Source of the DNA: Paenibacillus rubinfantis
GTDB lineage: Bacteria > Bacillota > Bacilli > Paenibacillales > Paenibacillaceae
NCBI RefSeq assembly: GCF_001486505.1
Contig: NZ_LN909062.1
Location: 276,997 to 340,996, forward strand
Direction of reading: 5' to 3'
DNA: 64,000 bases
Shown: positions 1 through 8,208 of the stretch, piece by piece
Numbering within the stretch: position 1 is the first letter of the stretch
How the letters are laid out: each line of letters opens with the position of its first letter
The notes under the pieces: generated by a model
What the model was told of the DNA's origin: nothing
What the model saw: the letters and a program-made list of their open reading frames with translations, nothing else
The model's database searches: none
Made by a program: the position numbers and the translations under genes

Positions 1-304
1 GTTCGCCCATCGAGGTGAGCGTCGTCAGCAACCAGCCGAGCTGCGCATGCTGCATCACATGGGATTGCAGGTATACGTTCGCTTTGTTCGGATCGATTCC
101 GGCGGCGATGTACAATGCCGCCACCGCTTCGGATTGCTCCGCCAATGCGGCAGGCTCCTGCGGAACGGTGATCGCATGCAAATCCACGACCATAAAGTTG
201 CAGGCGTGATCATGCTGCAGCGTAACGAAATTTTTGATGGCCCCGATGTAATTGCCGAGTGTCAGTTTCCCGCTGGGCTGGATACCGGATAATACTTTTT
301 TCAT
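1..304 (-). CDS. trpS: Tryptophanyl-tRNA synthetase, N-terminal part (gene runs off the window)
   Basis: Class I aminoacyl-tRNA synthetase that charges tRNA-Trp with tryptophan in the cytoplasm. About 101 N-terminal residues are visible. They begin MKKVLSGIQPSGKLTLGNYI, which holds the family PSG segment and the TLGN version of the class I HIGH motif, and continue with the VVDLHAITVPQ segment of the nucleotide-binding fold. The ATG has a GGAGGAG ribosome-binding site about 7 bases upstream. The gene lies directly downstream of a tryptophan T-box leader, which agrees with the identification. The C-terminal part, including the KMSKS loop, is outside the window. The call is secure. Confidence 0.97.
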   Translation of the reverse strand, partial: MKKVLSGIQPSGKLTLGNYIGAIKNFVTLQHDHACNFMVVDLHAITVPQEPAALAEQSEAVAALYIAAGIDPNKANVYLQSHVMQHAQLGWLLTTLTSMGE

Positions 305-380
305 GACAATAACTCCTCCTTCATATGGTTAAGGTTCCTGTGGAGCGTCGGTGATCGTGCGGGGGCAGCCGCCGCAATGC

Positions 381-673
381 AAAAAGGCCCCACGTCCGCA
401 AGGGACGTGAGACCGTGGTGCCACCCTTATTTGCCGATAGATAGAGCGTACAGACCGCTTCAATCACGCCTGTTCCAACCATCAGCCTTTCCAATCCGTA
501 ACGTGGATTCCCCCGGCCGGCATACTGACAATAGGTGCTTGCCGCCCCTTGCGTTCAGCCCGGCGCTCCGAGGCCCATTCGGCGCAAGCTCCTCCTCCGG
601 TTCGCATCAACCACCGGCTTTCTGTAGGTCGGATACTTCGCTTACTTCCCCTCATCAACGCATTCTCGTTATG
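381..673 (-). promoter_or_regulatory. T-box leader (tRNA-Trp sensing) of trpS
   Basis: The minus strand carries the T-box consensus AAGGGTGGCACCACGG (bases 413-428), followed by a strong GC hairpin and a T-run (381-414) that forms the terminator alternative. Upstream, Stem I contains the family motifs GAAAGCCGGTGGTTG and GCGAACCGG. A TGG (Trp) triplet at about 575-577 sits in the specifier position, in the context GAATGGGCC. Such leaders bind uncharged cognate tRNA and then allow read-through into the synthetase gene. The specifier assignment is by position and fits the downstream gene. Confidence 0.93.
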
Positions 674-679
674 CCTTTC

Positions 680-708
680 ATCATAAATTGCGGCGGCGGC
701 GGTGTCAA
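680..708 (-). promoter_or_regulatory. Promoter of the trpS T-box transcript
   Basis: The minus strand reads TTGACA (703-708), a 17-base GC-rich spacer, then TATGAT (680-685). This near-consensus housekeeping promoter would start transcription near base 673, just ahead of T-box Stem I. Confidence 0.8.
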
Positions 709-790
709 ATCCATTTTTCGTCCAACGAAAAAAGTGTTATGATAAGTCTTAGCTTAAAGGAACTGATTATGTGGGAAAAGGAGCAACGAT

Positions 791-1765
791 ATGAAAAAGG
801 TGACCAAAGGGCAATGGAACGGTTACGATACGTACATCTTACATAGCCGCGAACTTGAAGTCACGCTGCTACCTCGCCTTGGAAATAACGTCATTCGCAT
901 ATGGGACAACATCCAGCAGCGCGATGTGCTGCGTCATCCGGAAGAGACCGAACTTGATTTCTATTTGCAGAAGCCCTATCATTTCGGCATCCCGCTCTTA
1001 ACTCCCCCCGGGCGCATTCGCAGAGGGCATTTTACATATGCCGGGCAAGAATACCAGTTCGACCGCAACACGGCGAACGATAACCACATCCACGGTTTGC
1101 ACCGTACGCAAAGCTGGTGCGTGAGCGATATTGAAGAAGATGATGATGGCTGCGCCGTCACCACTGAATTCGTGACCTCCGACGATCCGGAATGGATCCG
1201 GCAATATCCTGAGCCGTTAAAACTGGAGATGACGCTTAGGCTGCAGGGGGCAAGCTTGCAGCAAACCTTTAAGATTACCCATCTGGGGCAAAATCCCGCT
1301 CCCTTCGGTTTAGGACTGCATACCTGGTTTATGATTGACGGCGAGCCGGGTCGCTGGAACCTGCAGTTGCCTGTAACGGATCTGTTTGTTTCCGATGAGG
1401 AGAATATCCCTACCGGAGAAACCAAGCCGCTGGGGATTTGGGATGCATTAAACCAAGGCATGAATCTGCAAGGCGTGAATTGCGATACCATGCTGCGCAT
1501 TGGCGACAAACCGGTGGAAGCCCTGATGATGCGCAATGACGGCTATGGGCTGCGCTACACAGCAGACCCGGAACATTTTAAATTTTGGGTCATCTATTCG
1601 AAGGGCGAGGCGGACCAATTTTTCTGCATCGAGCCCTATACCTGGCTGCCGGACGCCCCGAACTTGAAGCTTCCGGCGAACGAAACCGGACTGATTGAGC
1701 TTACCCCGCAACAGACGCTGGAATTGAAGCTTTCCTTGGAGATGATCTATCCGAATAACGGATGA
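791..1765 (+). CDS. Aldose 1-epimerase (mutarotase) family protein
   Basis: A 324-residue protein of the galactose-mutarotase-like fold. These enzymes interconvert alpha and beta anomers of sugars or sugar phosphates. Recognisable family segments are PGRIRRGHF (about 73-81), NDNHIHGLH (96-104, with the conserved His residues near the sugar site) and GLHTWF (175-180, a second conserved His). Length is normal for the family. There is no signal peptide, so it should act in the cytoplasm. The ATG follows AAAAGGAG at normal spacing. It is transcribed away from trpS and ends at a good terminator, so it appears monocistronic. Substrate cannot be told; it could be a general sugar mutarotase or a YeaD-like hexose-6-phosphate epimerase. 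Confidence 0.85.
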   Translation: MKKVTKGQWNGYDTYILHSRELEVTLLPRLGNNVIRIWDNIQQRDVLRHPEETELDFYLQKPYHFGIPLLTPPGRIRRGHFTYAGQEYQFDRNTANDNHIHGLHRTQSWCVSDIEEDDDGCAVTTEFVTSDDPEWIRQYPEPLKLEMTLRLQGASLQQTFKITHLGQNPAPFGLGLHTWFMIDGEPGRWNLQLPVTDLFVSDEENIPTGETKPLGIWDALNQGMNLQGVNCDTMLRIGDKPVEALMMRNDGYGLRYTADPEHFKFWVIYSKGEADQFFCIEPYTWLPDAPNLKLPANETGLIELTPQQTLELKLSLEMIYPNNG

Positions 1766-1788
1766 TTCCAACCCTCTTTTCAAAATTT

Positions 1789-1815
1789 CCGCCTTCCCTG
1801 GAAGGCGGTTTTTTT
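1789..1815 (+). terminator. Rho-independent terminator after the epimerase gene
   Basis: CCGCCTTCC / GGAAGGCGG hairpin followed by a run of seven Ts. Confidence 0.85.
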
Positions 1816-1879
1816 GCGTTCTGGTGCGGTTTCTCGGCCAGAAGAAATAATTACCACTGCCCTAGCTTTGTAATTCCCC

Positions 1880-1908
1880 GCATATTTTACACCCTACAAA
1901 CCATACTA
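1880..1908 (+). promoter_or_regulatory. Candidate sigma-G promoter of the SASP gene
   Basis: GCATA (1880-1884) and CATACTA (1902-1908) are separated by 17 bases. They match the forespore sigma-G consensus as recalled for Bacillus (GHATR and CATNHTA). The -10 ends about 30 bases before the start codon of an alpha/beta SASP, a classic sigma-G target. Confidence 0.7.
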
Positions 1909-1938
1909 ACATCACAAACGCCAAAGGAGGTGACAAAC

Positions 1939-2166
1939 ATGGCAGGTCAAAGCCGCGGAAGCCGTAATAACCTTATTGTTCCTCAAGCAACTGCTGCGCT
2001 GCAACAAATGAAAATGGAAGCAGCTCAGGAATTGGGCGTACAAATTCCGCAAGACGGTTACTATGGGAACTATACTTCCCGTGAAACCGGATCTCTTGGG
2101 GGCTACATCACGAAACGTTTGGTTCAACTGGCGGAGCAGCAATTGTCGGGTCGTTCGAACCTGTAA
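1939..2166 (+). CDS. Small acid-soluble spore protein, alpha/beta type
   Basis: A 75-residue protein beginning MAGQSRGSRNNLIVPQA. It has the two conserved blocks of alpha/beta SASPs: a helix around NNLIVPQATAALQQMKMEAA and the GSLGGYITKRLVQLAEQ block near residues 50-67. These proteins coat forespore DNA, shift it toward an A-like form and protect it from UV and heat; germination protease GPR degrades them later. The chosen ATG has an excellent AAAGGAGGTG site 8 bases upstream. The reading frame is open further 5', but without a start signal. It lies between its own sigma-G-like promoter and a terminator. Confidence 0.95.
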   Translation: MAGQSRGSRNNLIVPQATAALQQMKMEAAQELGVQIPQDGYYGNYTSRETGSLGGYITKRLVQLAEQQLSGRSNL

Positions 2167-2193
2167 CTTGCATTCTCCCATTACCCTCTATAG

Positions 2194-2226
2194 AAACAGG
2201 CGGTCTGCTTAGCAGATCGCCTGTTT
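2194..2226 (+). terminator. Terminator after the SASP gene
   Basis: Long hairpin AAACAGGCG-TCTGC / GCAGA-CGCCTGTTT with a TTA loop. The T-run is short on the plus strand. The structure is nearly symmetrical and may also act on the minus-strand gene that ends at 2268. Confidence 0.75.
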
Positions 2227-2267
2227 CCCATAAACCCATCAGTATCGATAAATGATCACTTTGTCTC

Positions 2268-2684
2268 CTAGGAGGACAGGTTACCGTATGTATTTGTTCC
2301 GTTATCCTTATGCGGATATCGCTGGATCAGCAAATTCGCCATGTTATAGTTCGATTCCATCACCGCGTCGACCACCACGGCACCTTGGCGCAGCGCGAAT
2401 TCGTAGCTGATTTCGCCATGCGTCCAGTACCGCTTAAACTGCAGTGATTGGATCGCCATCCTCCGAAAAGAACGGATCTGTTCCGCATTTAACCCGTGCG
2501 TTTCTTCACAAAGCTGCCCGTTCCTTCCCGCAATCGGATTGTGGCGGATGCCAAATTTACCGACGGTATTATTCCGGATCTGCAGAAATACGGTGCCGGA
2601 AGTTAATCCCGCTAACTCCTCCTCCAGTTCCTTAAAAACCATGTCGATCTGCCGAACGAGCGAAATTTGCTCAGCTCTCAGCAT
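2268..2684 (-). CDS. Hypothetical protein
   Basis: A soluble protein of about 138 residues that I do not recognise. The start chosen is the ATG of MLRAEQISLVRQ, which has AAAGGTGGGAG just upstream. An in-frame ATG ten codons earlier has no ribosome-binding site. The N-terminal 30 residues look helical (LVRQIDMVFKELEEELAGL), followed by a mixed region with FLQIRNNTVGKFGIRHNP and a YWTHGEISYEF segment. No signal peptide, membrane span or cysteine cluster is visible. It stands alone between the SASP terminator and an empty intergenic stretch. Confidence 0.7.
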   Translation of the reverse strand: MLRAEQISLVRQIDMVFKELEEELAGLTSGTVFLQIRNNTVGKFGIRHNPIAGRNGQLCEETHGLNAEQIRSFRRMAIQSLQFKRYWTHGEISYEFALRQGAVVVDAVMESNYNMANLLIQRYPHKDNGTNTYGNLSS

Positions 2685-2844
2685 ATTCTCCCACCTTTCC
2701 CCCAAAGATTGCATCCTATGATATAGGGCTTATGTCACATTATAGGATAATATTTCCTTTGCATCAACAATATGCTACATATTTGGTTATTTATACCTAA
2801 TGAGAATCGAACTTTCTACACTATCCGACAAAAAATAACAAAGA

Positions 2845-2872
2845 AAATAGGTCCTCTCTCGAGGGCCTATTT
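2845..2872 (-). terminator. Terminator after pepF
   Basis: AAATAGG-CCTC / GAGG-CCTATTT hairpin. On the minus strand it is followed by TTCTTTG and then a T-rich tract, and it lies 12 bases past the pepF stop codon. Confidence 0.75.
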
Positions 2873-2883
2873 ATGAAAGCGGG

Positions 2884-4686
2884 TTACTTGGTTAGTTCCA
2901 AAAAGGCATCGACGTCGGCCACATTTACCGCCATCGCTTCGCGCCAGAAATCCGGCTTGGTTAAATCCACACCAAGATGCTTGGCGGCCAGTTCTTCCAC
3001 CGTCATCCGACCGGTATCCCGCAGAAGCGCATCATACTTGGCCGCAAAGCTTTGGCCTTCACGTTGTGCCAGCGCATAGATCCCGGTGCTGAACATATAC
3101 CCGAAGGTATAAGGGAAATTATAAAAAGGCACGTCCGTGATATAGAAATGCAGCTTGGATGCCCAGAAATGTGGATGATAGCTGCCCAACGCTCCCTGGA
3201 AGGCTTCCCGCTGCGCTTCCTCCATCAGCTCGGACAACTCAGCGGCATCCAGGACCCCCTGCCGGCGTTTCTCGTAGAAGCGGGTTTCAAACAGGAACCG
3301 GGCATGGATGTTCATAAAGAAGGCGACCGAATTTTGTACCTTATCGGCGAGCAGGACGATTTTCTCCTGATCATTCGCCGCATTTTTCACGAAAGCATCG
3401 GCCAGAATCATTTCAGCAAACGTTGATGCAGTCTCCGCTACATTCATCGCATAATCCTGGTTGAAAATCGGCAGCTCTTCCATCACATACTGGTGATAAG
3501 CATGCCCGAGTTCATGTGCCAGCGTGTACACGTTAGATACCGTACCGCCAAACGTCATAAAGATCCGCGTCTGCTTGCTCTTCGGCAGGGAGGTACAGAA
3601 GCCCCCCGGGCGTTTGCCCGGACGGTCCTCCGCCTCAATCCAGCGCTTGTTAAACGCCATCGTGGCGAACTCGGCCAGTTTGGGACTGAAATTACCGAAT
3701 TGCTGGACGATGTCCTCCGCTGCCTGTTCATATGTAACTTGGCCAGACGCTTGGCCCAGCGGGGAATCCACATCGGTCCAGCTCAGCTTCTCTACGCCAA
3801 GCAGCTTGGCTTTGCGCTCCAGATAAGCGACGAACTTCGGTTTATTCTCGACGATCACCTGCCACATCGCATCCAGCGTCGCTTTGGACATCCGGTTGAT
3901 GGCCAGCGGTTCCTTCAGAATGTCATCCCAGCCGCGCTTCTCGTATAATTTAAGCCGAAACCCTGCCAGACGATTCAGCGTATCGGCACAGTAATCCTCC
4001 GATTGGGTCCATGCTTCTTCCCAGCTCGCAAATACGCGCTCCCTCACGTTCCGGTCCGGATCGTCCAGCTTATTGGCCGCTTGACCCACCGATAACGTCT
4101 TCACTTCGCCATTGGCTTCTTCAAAGGGAACACCTACCTTGGCGACGATCGTATCATAATGCTGACCCCATCCATGGTAGCCGTCTACGGCCAGGTCAGA
4201 GACCAGGTTTTCGAGCTCCGGTGCCAGCTTCTCCCGGGCCAGGTCCCGTTTCTCGGAGAGGATGAAGGAAATCGGTGCGATTTCTTCCCGCTTCATCCAC
4301 GCTTCCCAAACCTCATCGTTCGTTAACCGGAGAACGTTCCAGAATAACGTCATGACATTGTTATAAGAAGCCCCTAGCGAGGTGACTCTAGCGTCCAGTT
4401 GGACCGCCTTCTTATCGTGCTGGTCTTGAGCGGTCAGGCAGCCAATAAAGCTGATCGCCTCATACAGACGGGCTGCCGCTGCTTGCAAATCCGTGATCAA
4501 ACCGTCCAAAGCCTTCGTCTCCTCCAAGGTGGACGGGGCCTCTTGTTCTTGCAGCTTGGCGCGGAACGTGGCAATATCCCGTTCCAAAGCATCTAAATGA
4601 TCGCGCAGCGCCGGGGAGGCAGAGCCTCCCGGAAAAATCGTTTCCAATTCCCAAGTGGGTTGAATCGTTCCTGCGAATCGTGACAT
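2884..4686 (-). CDS. pepF: M3 family oligoendopeptidase (PepF type)
   Basis: A 600-residue cytoplasmic zinc metallopeptidase that cleaves short peptides. The zinc site is the HELGHAYHQ segment near residue 390 (HExxH), followed by the downstream family segment with NVAETASTFAEM that supplies the third ligand Glu. Length matches PepF/M3 oligopeptidases (about 600). No signal peptide. Its own terminator follows, and a divergent yycC-like gene lies upstream. In B. subtilis pepF (yjbG) is close to the truncated haemoglobin gene yjbI, which here lies about 1.4 kb away, so the neighbourhood is partly conserved. Physiological substrates are unknown; roles in peptide turnover, and inhibition of sporulation when overproduced, are reported for the family. 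Confidence 0.93.
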   Translation of the reverse strand: MSRFAGTIQPTWELETIFPGGSASPALRDHLDALERDIATFRAKLQEQEAPSTLEETKALDGLITDLQAAAARLYEAISFIGCLTAQDQHDKKAVQLDARVTSLGASYNNVMTLFWNVLRLTNDEVWEAWMKREEIAPISFILSEKRDLAREKLAPELENLVSDLAVDGYHGWGQHYDTIVAKVGVPFEEANGEVKTLSVGQAANKLDDPDRNVRERVFASWEEAWTQSEDYCADTLNRLAGFRLKLYEKRGWDDILKEPLAINRMSKATLDAMWQVIVENKPKFVAYLERKAKLLGVEKLSWTDVDSPLGQASGQVTYEQAAEDIVQQFGNFSPKLAEFATMAFNKRWIEAEDRPGKRPGGFCTSLPKSKQTRIFMTFGGTVSNVYTLAHELGHAYHQYVMEELPIFNQDYAMNVAETASTFAEMILADAFVKNAANDQEKIVLLADKVQNSVAFFMNIHARFLFETRFYEKRRQGVLDAAELSELMEEAQREAFQGALGSYHPHFWASKLHFYITDVPFYNFPYTFGYMFSTGIYALAQREGQSFAAKYDALLRDTGRMTVEELAAKHLGVDLTKPDFWREAMAVNVADVDAFLELTK

Positions 4687-4796
4687 AGGTTCGCTTCCTT
4701 TCCGAATCGTTATTATTGATGGCTTATGGGATAACAGTGTATGCTAGTAGGGGTTGCACTATTATATAGCCGCTACAGAATACAGGAGGGATTTCG

Positions 4797-5009
4797 ATGA
4801 AACCGTTGCAAATTTCGGCGGATACCGCCGTGAAATTAGCCGCCAAACTCAAAGTGCCAATCGAGCACCTTATGCATATGCCGCAGCACATTCTGATGCA
4901 AAAAATCGCTGAACTGGCCAAAGAGGAAGCAGCTCATCCATCTGTCGATTCCGACTCCGGGGCTTCAGGCCAAGCCGGTCAAGCCGGTCAAGAACCCGAT
5001 CCTTCATGA
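4797..5009 (+). CDS. yycC: YycC family small protein
   Basis: A 70-residue protein whose first 45 residues (MKPLQISADTAVKLAAKLKV...MPQHILMQKIAELAKEE) match the YycC-like family of bacilli, whose function is unknown. The tail is a low-complexity acidic and Ser/Gly extension with GQAGQAGQ repeats. AGGAGGG precedes the ATG. The stop codon overlaps the start of the next gene (ATGA), so the two are translationally coupled. No membrane segment is visible. Confidence 0.8.
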   Translation: MKPLQISADTAVKLAAKLKVPIEHLMHMPQHILMQKIAELAKEEAAHPSVDSDSGASGQAGQAGQEPDPS

Positions 5010-5236
5010 TCCCCTTCAATCAGTCCTGGCCTTATGACGTGGTCATGGGGGACGTCTATGTACATGAGTGCCCGTTTTGCTCCAGCAGCAACGTGCTGCT
5101 GCCGCTGAAGCCCCGCGAGCTCAAGACGATCCATGAAGGAAAGAAAAAACTGCTGGTCTTTCCCTGCTGCGGGAACAAGCTTCATGTGCTGGACTGCGAT
5201 AACGATTACCTCTTAACCGATACGGTTGTCCGGTAA
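5006..5236 (+). CDS. Small zinc-ribbon-like hypothetical protein
   Basis: A 76-residue protein coupled to yycC by a 4-base overlap. Two cysteine pairs, CPFC (near 23-26) and CCG (near 54-56), separated by about 28 residues suggest a treble-clef or zinc-ribbon fold; a further Cys occurs in LDCDND. Between the pairs lies a basic segment (PLKPRELKTIHEGKKK). Function unknown. The pairing with YycC suggests a shared role, but nothing in the sequence says which. Confidence 0.75.
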   Translation: MIPFNQSWPYDVVMGDVYVHECPFCSSSNVLLPLKPRELKTIHEGKKKLLVFPCCGNKLHVLDCDNDYLLTDTVVR

Positions 5237-5290
5237 ATCCAGCAGCCCTAGTGCTTGAATCAAGGTCCGAAGGGCAATCCGATACGCAAA

Positions 5291-5321
5291 GAAAGGCCGT
5301 TTCTTACAGAGACGGCCTTTC
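5291..5321. terminator. Bidirectional terminator between convergent genes
   Basis: GAAAGGCCGT / ACGGCCTTTC hairpin with A/T runs on both sides. It ends the yycC pair on the plus strand and the DUF2225 gene on the minus strand. Confidence 0.8.
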
Positions 5322-5352
5322 TTGATGTAAGATCTCGGAGTATGCTTGTCCG

Positions 5353-6051
5353 TTAGCCGCGCATTTCTTCCGGTAGCTCATGCCCGCCGTTCAGCATTTC
5401 CTCACGCAACAGCGCCCACTGTTCGCGGGAGGCCCGAATCATCGCCGCATCCATGATCCGCTTGTCGTTGATGACGCGCCCAAACCATTTGACCGCATCG
5501 TTATAATTACCAACTCGCCGGTACAGCTCGCCGATCAGGTACATTAGGCGGGCATCGCTGCCGCCGACGCCCTCATTCTCGTAGACGCGGATGTATGCCT
5601 CCAGCGAATACTCCATGAAACGCTTCTCCTGTTCTACATTGTTCTTATACCGGTACAACCAAGCGATGTGATGCAGCAAGCTGGCAATGATCCGATCGGT
5701 CTCTCCGATGGTCTGGGCACAGATCAACGCGAGCTTATAGGTCTCCATCGCCGCATCCCAGTCGCGGTGGCCGCCGTAGCTCTTCTGACTGAACCGGCTG
5801 CCAATCGCCTCCTGGAAGAGGGCCCTCTGCCGGTCGGTTAACCGGGATGCCGAGTTTTCCGTCGAGGCAAAACCGCAAGAAGGACATACCCGAACAACGT
5901 AATAATCCGGATTCTCCTTCTGATAATATCCGCAAAAGTCCGTATCCGTGCGTACGGCCCGTTTGAAGCTGGGGCGCACGCGCGAGGTTGAAAACTCATT
6001 TTGGCAATGGATGCAAGTGACTTTGATCTGATATAGAGGTTCTAGTTCCAA
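5353..6051 (-). CDS. DUF2225 family protein (zinc ribbon plus TPR-like helices)
   Basis: A 232-residue cytoplasmic protein of the DUF2225 family. It has an N-terminal CxxC (C13, C16) and a second CPSC (C56, C59), the expected four-Cys metal site, followed by helical repeats resembling tetratricopeptides (for example AMETYKLALICAQTIGETDR and MYLIGELYRRVGNYNDAVKW). The function of the family is not established. The gene lies just downstream of the truncated haemoglobin gene on the same strand, with about a 49-base gap, so the two may be cotranscribed. Confidence 0.85.
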   Translation of the reverse strand: MELEPLYQIKVTCIHCQNEFSTSRVRPSFKRAVRTDTDFCGYYQKENPDYYVVRVCPSCGFASTENSASRLTDRQRALFQEAIGSRFSQKSYGGHRDWDAAMETYKLALICAQTIGETDRIIASLLHHIAWLYRYKNNVEQEKRFMEYSLEAYIRVYENEGVGGSDARLMYLIGELYRRVGNYNDAVKWFGRVINDKRIMDAAMIRASREQWALLREEMLNGGHELPEEMRG

Positions 6052-6100
6052 ATCGTCCTACTCCCTTTCAAAAGTCCGCCCGGCGGATCGTCTGTTTCCT

Positions 6101-6478
6101 CTATGGTGTGTTCACAAAATGAAAAGCCGGACCGGATAACCGCTCCAGCACGAATTCCCGCAACGGCTCTTCGATTCCAATCTCCTCCAGCGCTTCGCGC
6201 ATGCAGCCCAGCCAGGCCTCCGCACGCTCCTTCGTGACCGGAAACGGCAGATGCCGAGCACGCATCATCGGATGGCCAACGGCATCGGAATAAAGCGAAG
6301 GCCCGCCGAAGAATTGCGACAAGAACATAAATTGCTTCTCCATCACCGGGGTGATGTCTTCCGGGAATAAAGGTCCCAGCAGCGGCTCCCGTTGAACCCG
6401 GGGATAGAAGGCCTCAACCAGCCGCCGGATCGTCGCCTCGCCGCCCAGGTTGTCGTATAGGCTTAAGCCTTGATTCAT
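6101..6478 (-). CDS. yjbI: Truncated haemoglobin, group II
   Basis: A 125-residue globin. Visible features are LYDNLGG at the start, a B-helix Tyr in AFYPRV (about Y25), Phe in KQFMFLSQFFGG (CD1 region) and the proximal haem-ligating His in MRARHLPFPV (H76). This MRxRHxxF pattern is typical of group II truncated globins (YjbI/trHbO). Such proteins bind oxygen or NO; in bacilli yjbI sits beside the Spx adaptor gene yjbH, which is not next to it here. The ATG has a GGAGGCGG-like site. It probably heads a two-gene unit with the DUF2225 gene. Confidence 0.92.
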   Translation of the reverse strand: MNQGLSLYDNLGGEATIRRLVEAFYPRVQREPLLGPLFPEDITPVMEKQFMFLSQFFGGPSLYSDAVGHPMMRARHLPFPVTKERAEAWLGCMREALEEIGIEEPLREFVLERLSGPAFHFVNTP

Positions 6479-6511
6479 TAATTCACCGCCTCCGTTTTTC
6501 CTTATTATATC

Positions 6512-6541
6512 AAAAAAAAATAAAAGCTCCTACCGGAGCTT
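6512..6541 (-). terminator. Terminator upstream of the haemoglobin gene
   Basis: AAGCTCC / GGAGCTT hairpin. On the minus strand it is followed by TTTTATTTTTTTTTG. It would end the transcript of the small gene at 6568-6663, implying that the haemoglobin gene has its own promoter. Confidence 0.8.
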
Positions 6542-6567
6542 CTACTTAAACGCAGGTCTCAAATCTA

Positions 6568-6663
6568 TCAGTAGCTGCGCCAATCCTCTTCGCCGGAATG
6601 GACGAGAGAGGCGCGGATTACATAAACAAAAGCACAGACGAGAATCCCTGCGACAATGCTCAT
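6568..6663 (-). CDS. Small single-pass membrane protein, 31 residues
   Basis: A short frame on the minus strand encodes MSIVAGILVCAFVYVIRASL followed by VHSGEEDWRSY. It has one hydrophobic helix (residues 3-16), then Arg and an acidic hydrophilic tail. GGAGTG lies 8 bases before the ATG, and a strong terminator follows 27 bases after the stop. These signals on both sides argue for a real small gene of unknown role. The divergent neighbour is ylbJ, about 210 bases away. Confidence 0.55.
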   Translation of the reverse strand: MSIVAGILVCAFVYVIRASLVHSGEEDWRSY

Positions 6664-6873
6664 GAACATCACTCCATCCACAAAATTTGGCTGCTGCACC
6701 GTTTATGAAAGAATCTTAGCTGGTTCTAAAGATCCACATTGGTCTTATAGAATCATTTTAGCATAGAAGCCTCGAAATATCAGCCCCTAATGAAACCGCT
6801 TCCTTCATTTTTTTGTGCTGTTTGTCCCAGTCCACTCATACACTTCACTATGATTTAATGTGGAGGCGTACCC

Positions 6874-8097
6874 ATGGTATTCAAACGCTTAACCGCTTTA
6901 CTGTTCCTCTTTGCCGCGCTTTTGCTGGCCGTACTGATGATCGGCTATCCGGAGGCTTCCTGGCAAGCCGGTGTTCGCGGGTTGGCCATTTGGTGGGACG
7001 TGCTGTTTCCGTCCCTGTTTCCCTTCTTCGTGATTTCCGAGGTGCTGCTTGGCTTTGGAATTGTCCATTTTCTCGGTAAGCTGCTGGATCCGCTGATGAG
7101 ACCGGTGTTCCGCATCCCGGGCAGCGGCGGCTTCGTGCTGGCGATGGGGTTTGCTTCCGGCTATCCTGTCAGCGCCAAACTGGCAACTAAGCTGCGTGAG
7201 CAGAATCTTGTTTCCCGTGCCGAGGGAGAACGGCTTGTCTCATTTACGACGTCATCCGATCCGATCTTTCTGATCGGTGCGGTCTCGGTTGGCTTCTTCG
7301 GCAATCCGAAGTTGGCCGGCGCGCTGGCTCTGGCCCATTATGGCGGGGCCTTGCTGATCGGCCTGGTCATGCGATTCTATCGTCCAGACCGTGACGAGCC
7401 TGCAGGCGCGGAGAAAGGCGACGAATCCGGTCGATTCAGCCTAAAGCTGGCGCTGCGGGCCATGCACGAGGCCCGGATTCAGGACGGGCGCAGCCTCGGA
7501 GAGCTGCTGCGTCAAGCCGTCGTGTCTTCCCTGCAGCTGATGGCCGTCGTCGGCGGCCTGGTGGTGTTTTTCTCCGTCATCCTCGAGGTCCTAACAGCCT
7601 CAGGGTTTATGAGCTCTTTATATACCGGCTTTCGCGATCTGCTGCCGCTCTTGGGGCTGCCTAGCCCATTAGCCGAGCCGCTGATGGGCGGCCTGTTCGA
7701 GGTTACCTTGGGCGCTAAAGCAGCGGCGGCACCGGAGGGAATTCCCCTGATGTTTAAAGCTGCAGCTGCAGCCTTTATCCTCTCTTGGGGCGGCTTATCC
7801 GTCCATGCCCAGGTTGCCAGCATCTTAAATGGCGCTGACCTGCGTTATTTTCCTTTCCTGGTGGCGCGGTTTCTTCACGCTGTCCTTTCCACTGGTCTGC
7901 TGCTGCTCATCTGGAATCCCCTCATGGGAGCGGCACCGGCATGGGCGATGGCCGTGCCCGAGTATGGACGGAAAGAAGTGCTTTACGGTTGGCAAGCCGT
8001 ACCGGGGGCGCTCCGATTCTTTCTGGTGACGATGGCCATCTTGCTTATTTTGTCATTCTTGTCCGGATTCATTCGCCGCTGGCGGCACCGAAAATGA
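6874..8097 (+). CDS. ylbJ: Sporulation integral membrane protein YlbJ
   Basis: A 407-residue multi-span membrane protein with the nucleoside-recognition (Gate) domain typical of YlbJ. Recognisable segments are WWDVLFPSLFPFFVISEVLLG near the N-terminus, GFASGYPVSAKL (about residue 90), SSDPIFLIGAVSVGFF and, in the C-terminal half, a matching second Gate region (SWGGLSVHAQVAS). YlbJ is needed for a normal spore cortex in B. subtilis and is expressed in the mother cell. A CATACACT sequence (6837-6844) resembles a sigma-E -10 element, but no good -35 was found. GTGGAGG precedes the ATG. Confidence 0.92.
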   Translation: MVFKRLTALLFLFAALLLAVLMIGYPEASWQAGVRGLAIWWDVLFPSLFPFFVISEVLLGFGIVHFLGKLLDPLMRPVFRIPGSGGFVLAMGFASGYPVSAKLATKLREQNLVSRAEGERLVSFTTSSDPIFLIGAVSVGFFGNPKLAGALALAHYGGALLIGLVMRFYRPDRDEPAGAEKGDESGRFSLKLALRAMHEARIQDGRSLGELLRQAVVSSLQLMAVVGGLVVFFSVILEVLTASGFMSSLYTGFRDLLPLLGLPSPLAEPLMGGLFEVTLGAKAAAAPEGIPLMFKAAAAAFILSWGGLSVHAQVASILNGADLRYFPFLVARFLHAVLSTGLLLLIWNPLMGAAPAWAMAVPEYGRKEVLYGWQAVPGALRFFLVTMAILLILSFLSGFIRRWRHRK

Positions 8098-8208
8098 AAC
8101 GTTGTGTTCTGCGGGCGAATTGATTATGATCTTTACAAAAGGATATTCAAGCGCGTGTTCAAAACGGAGATTTTTTTTGAACAGCCTCTTTCAAAGGAGC
8201 TTGTCAAC

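Noticed and set aside
377..742. 121-residue plus-strand frame
   Set aside because: Covers the T-box leader on the other strand; Pro/Ser/Arg-rich nonsense translation.
6837..6844. Sigma-E -10 element CATACACT before ylbJ
   Set aside because: A matching -35 at the right distance is missing, so it is only mentioned in the ylbJ entry.
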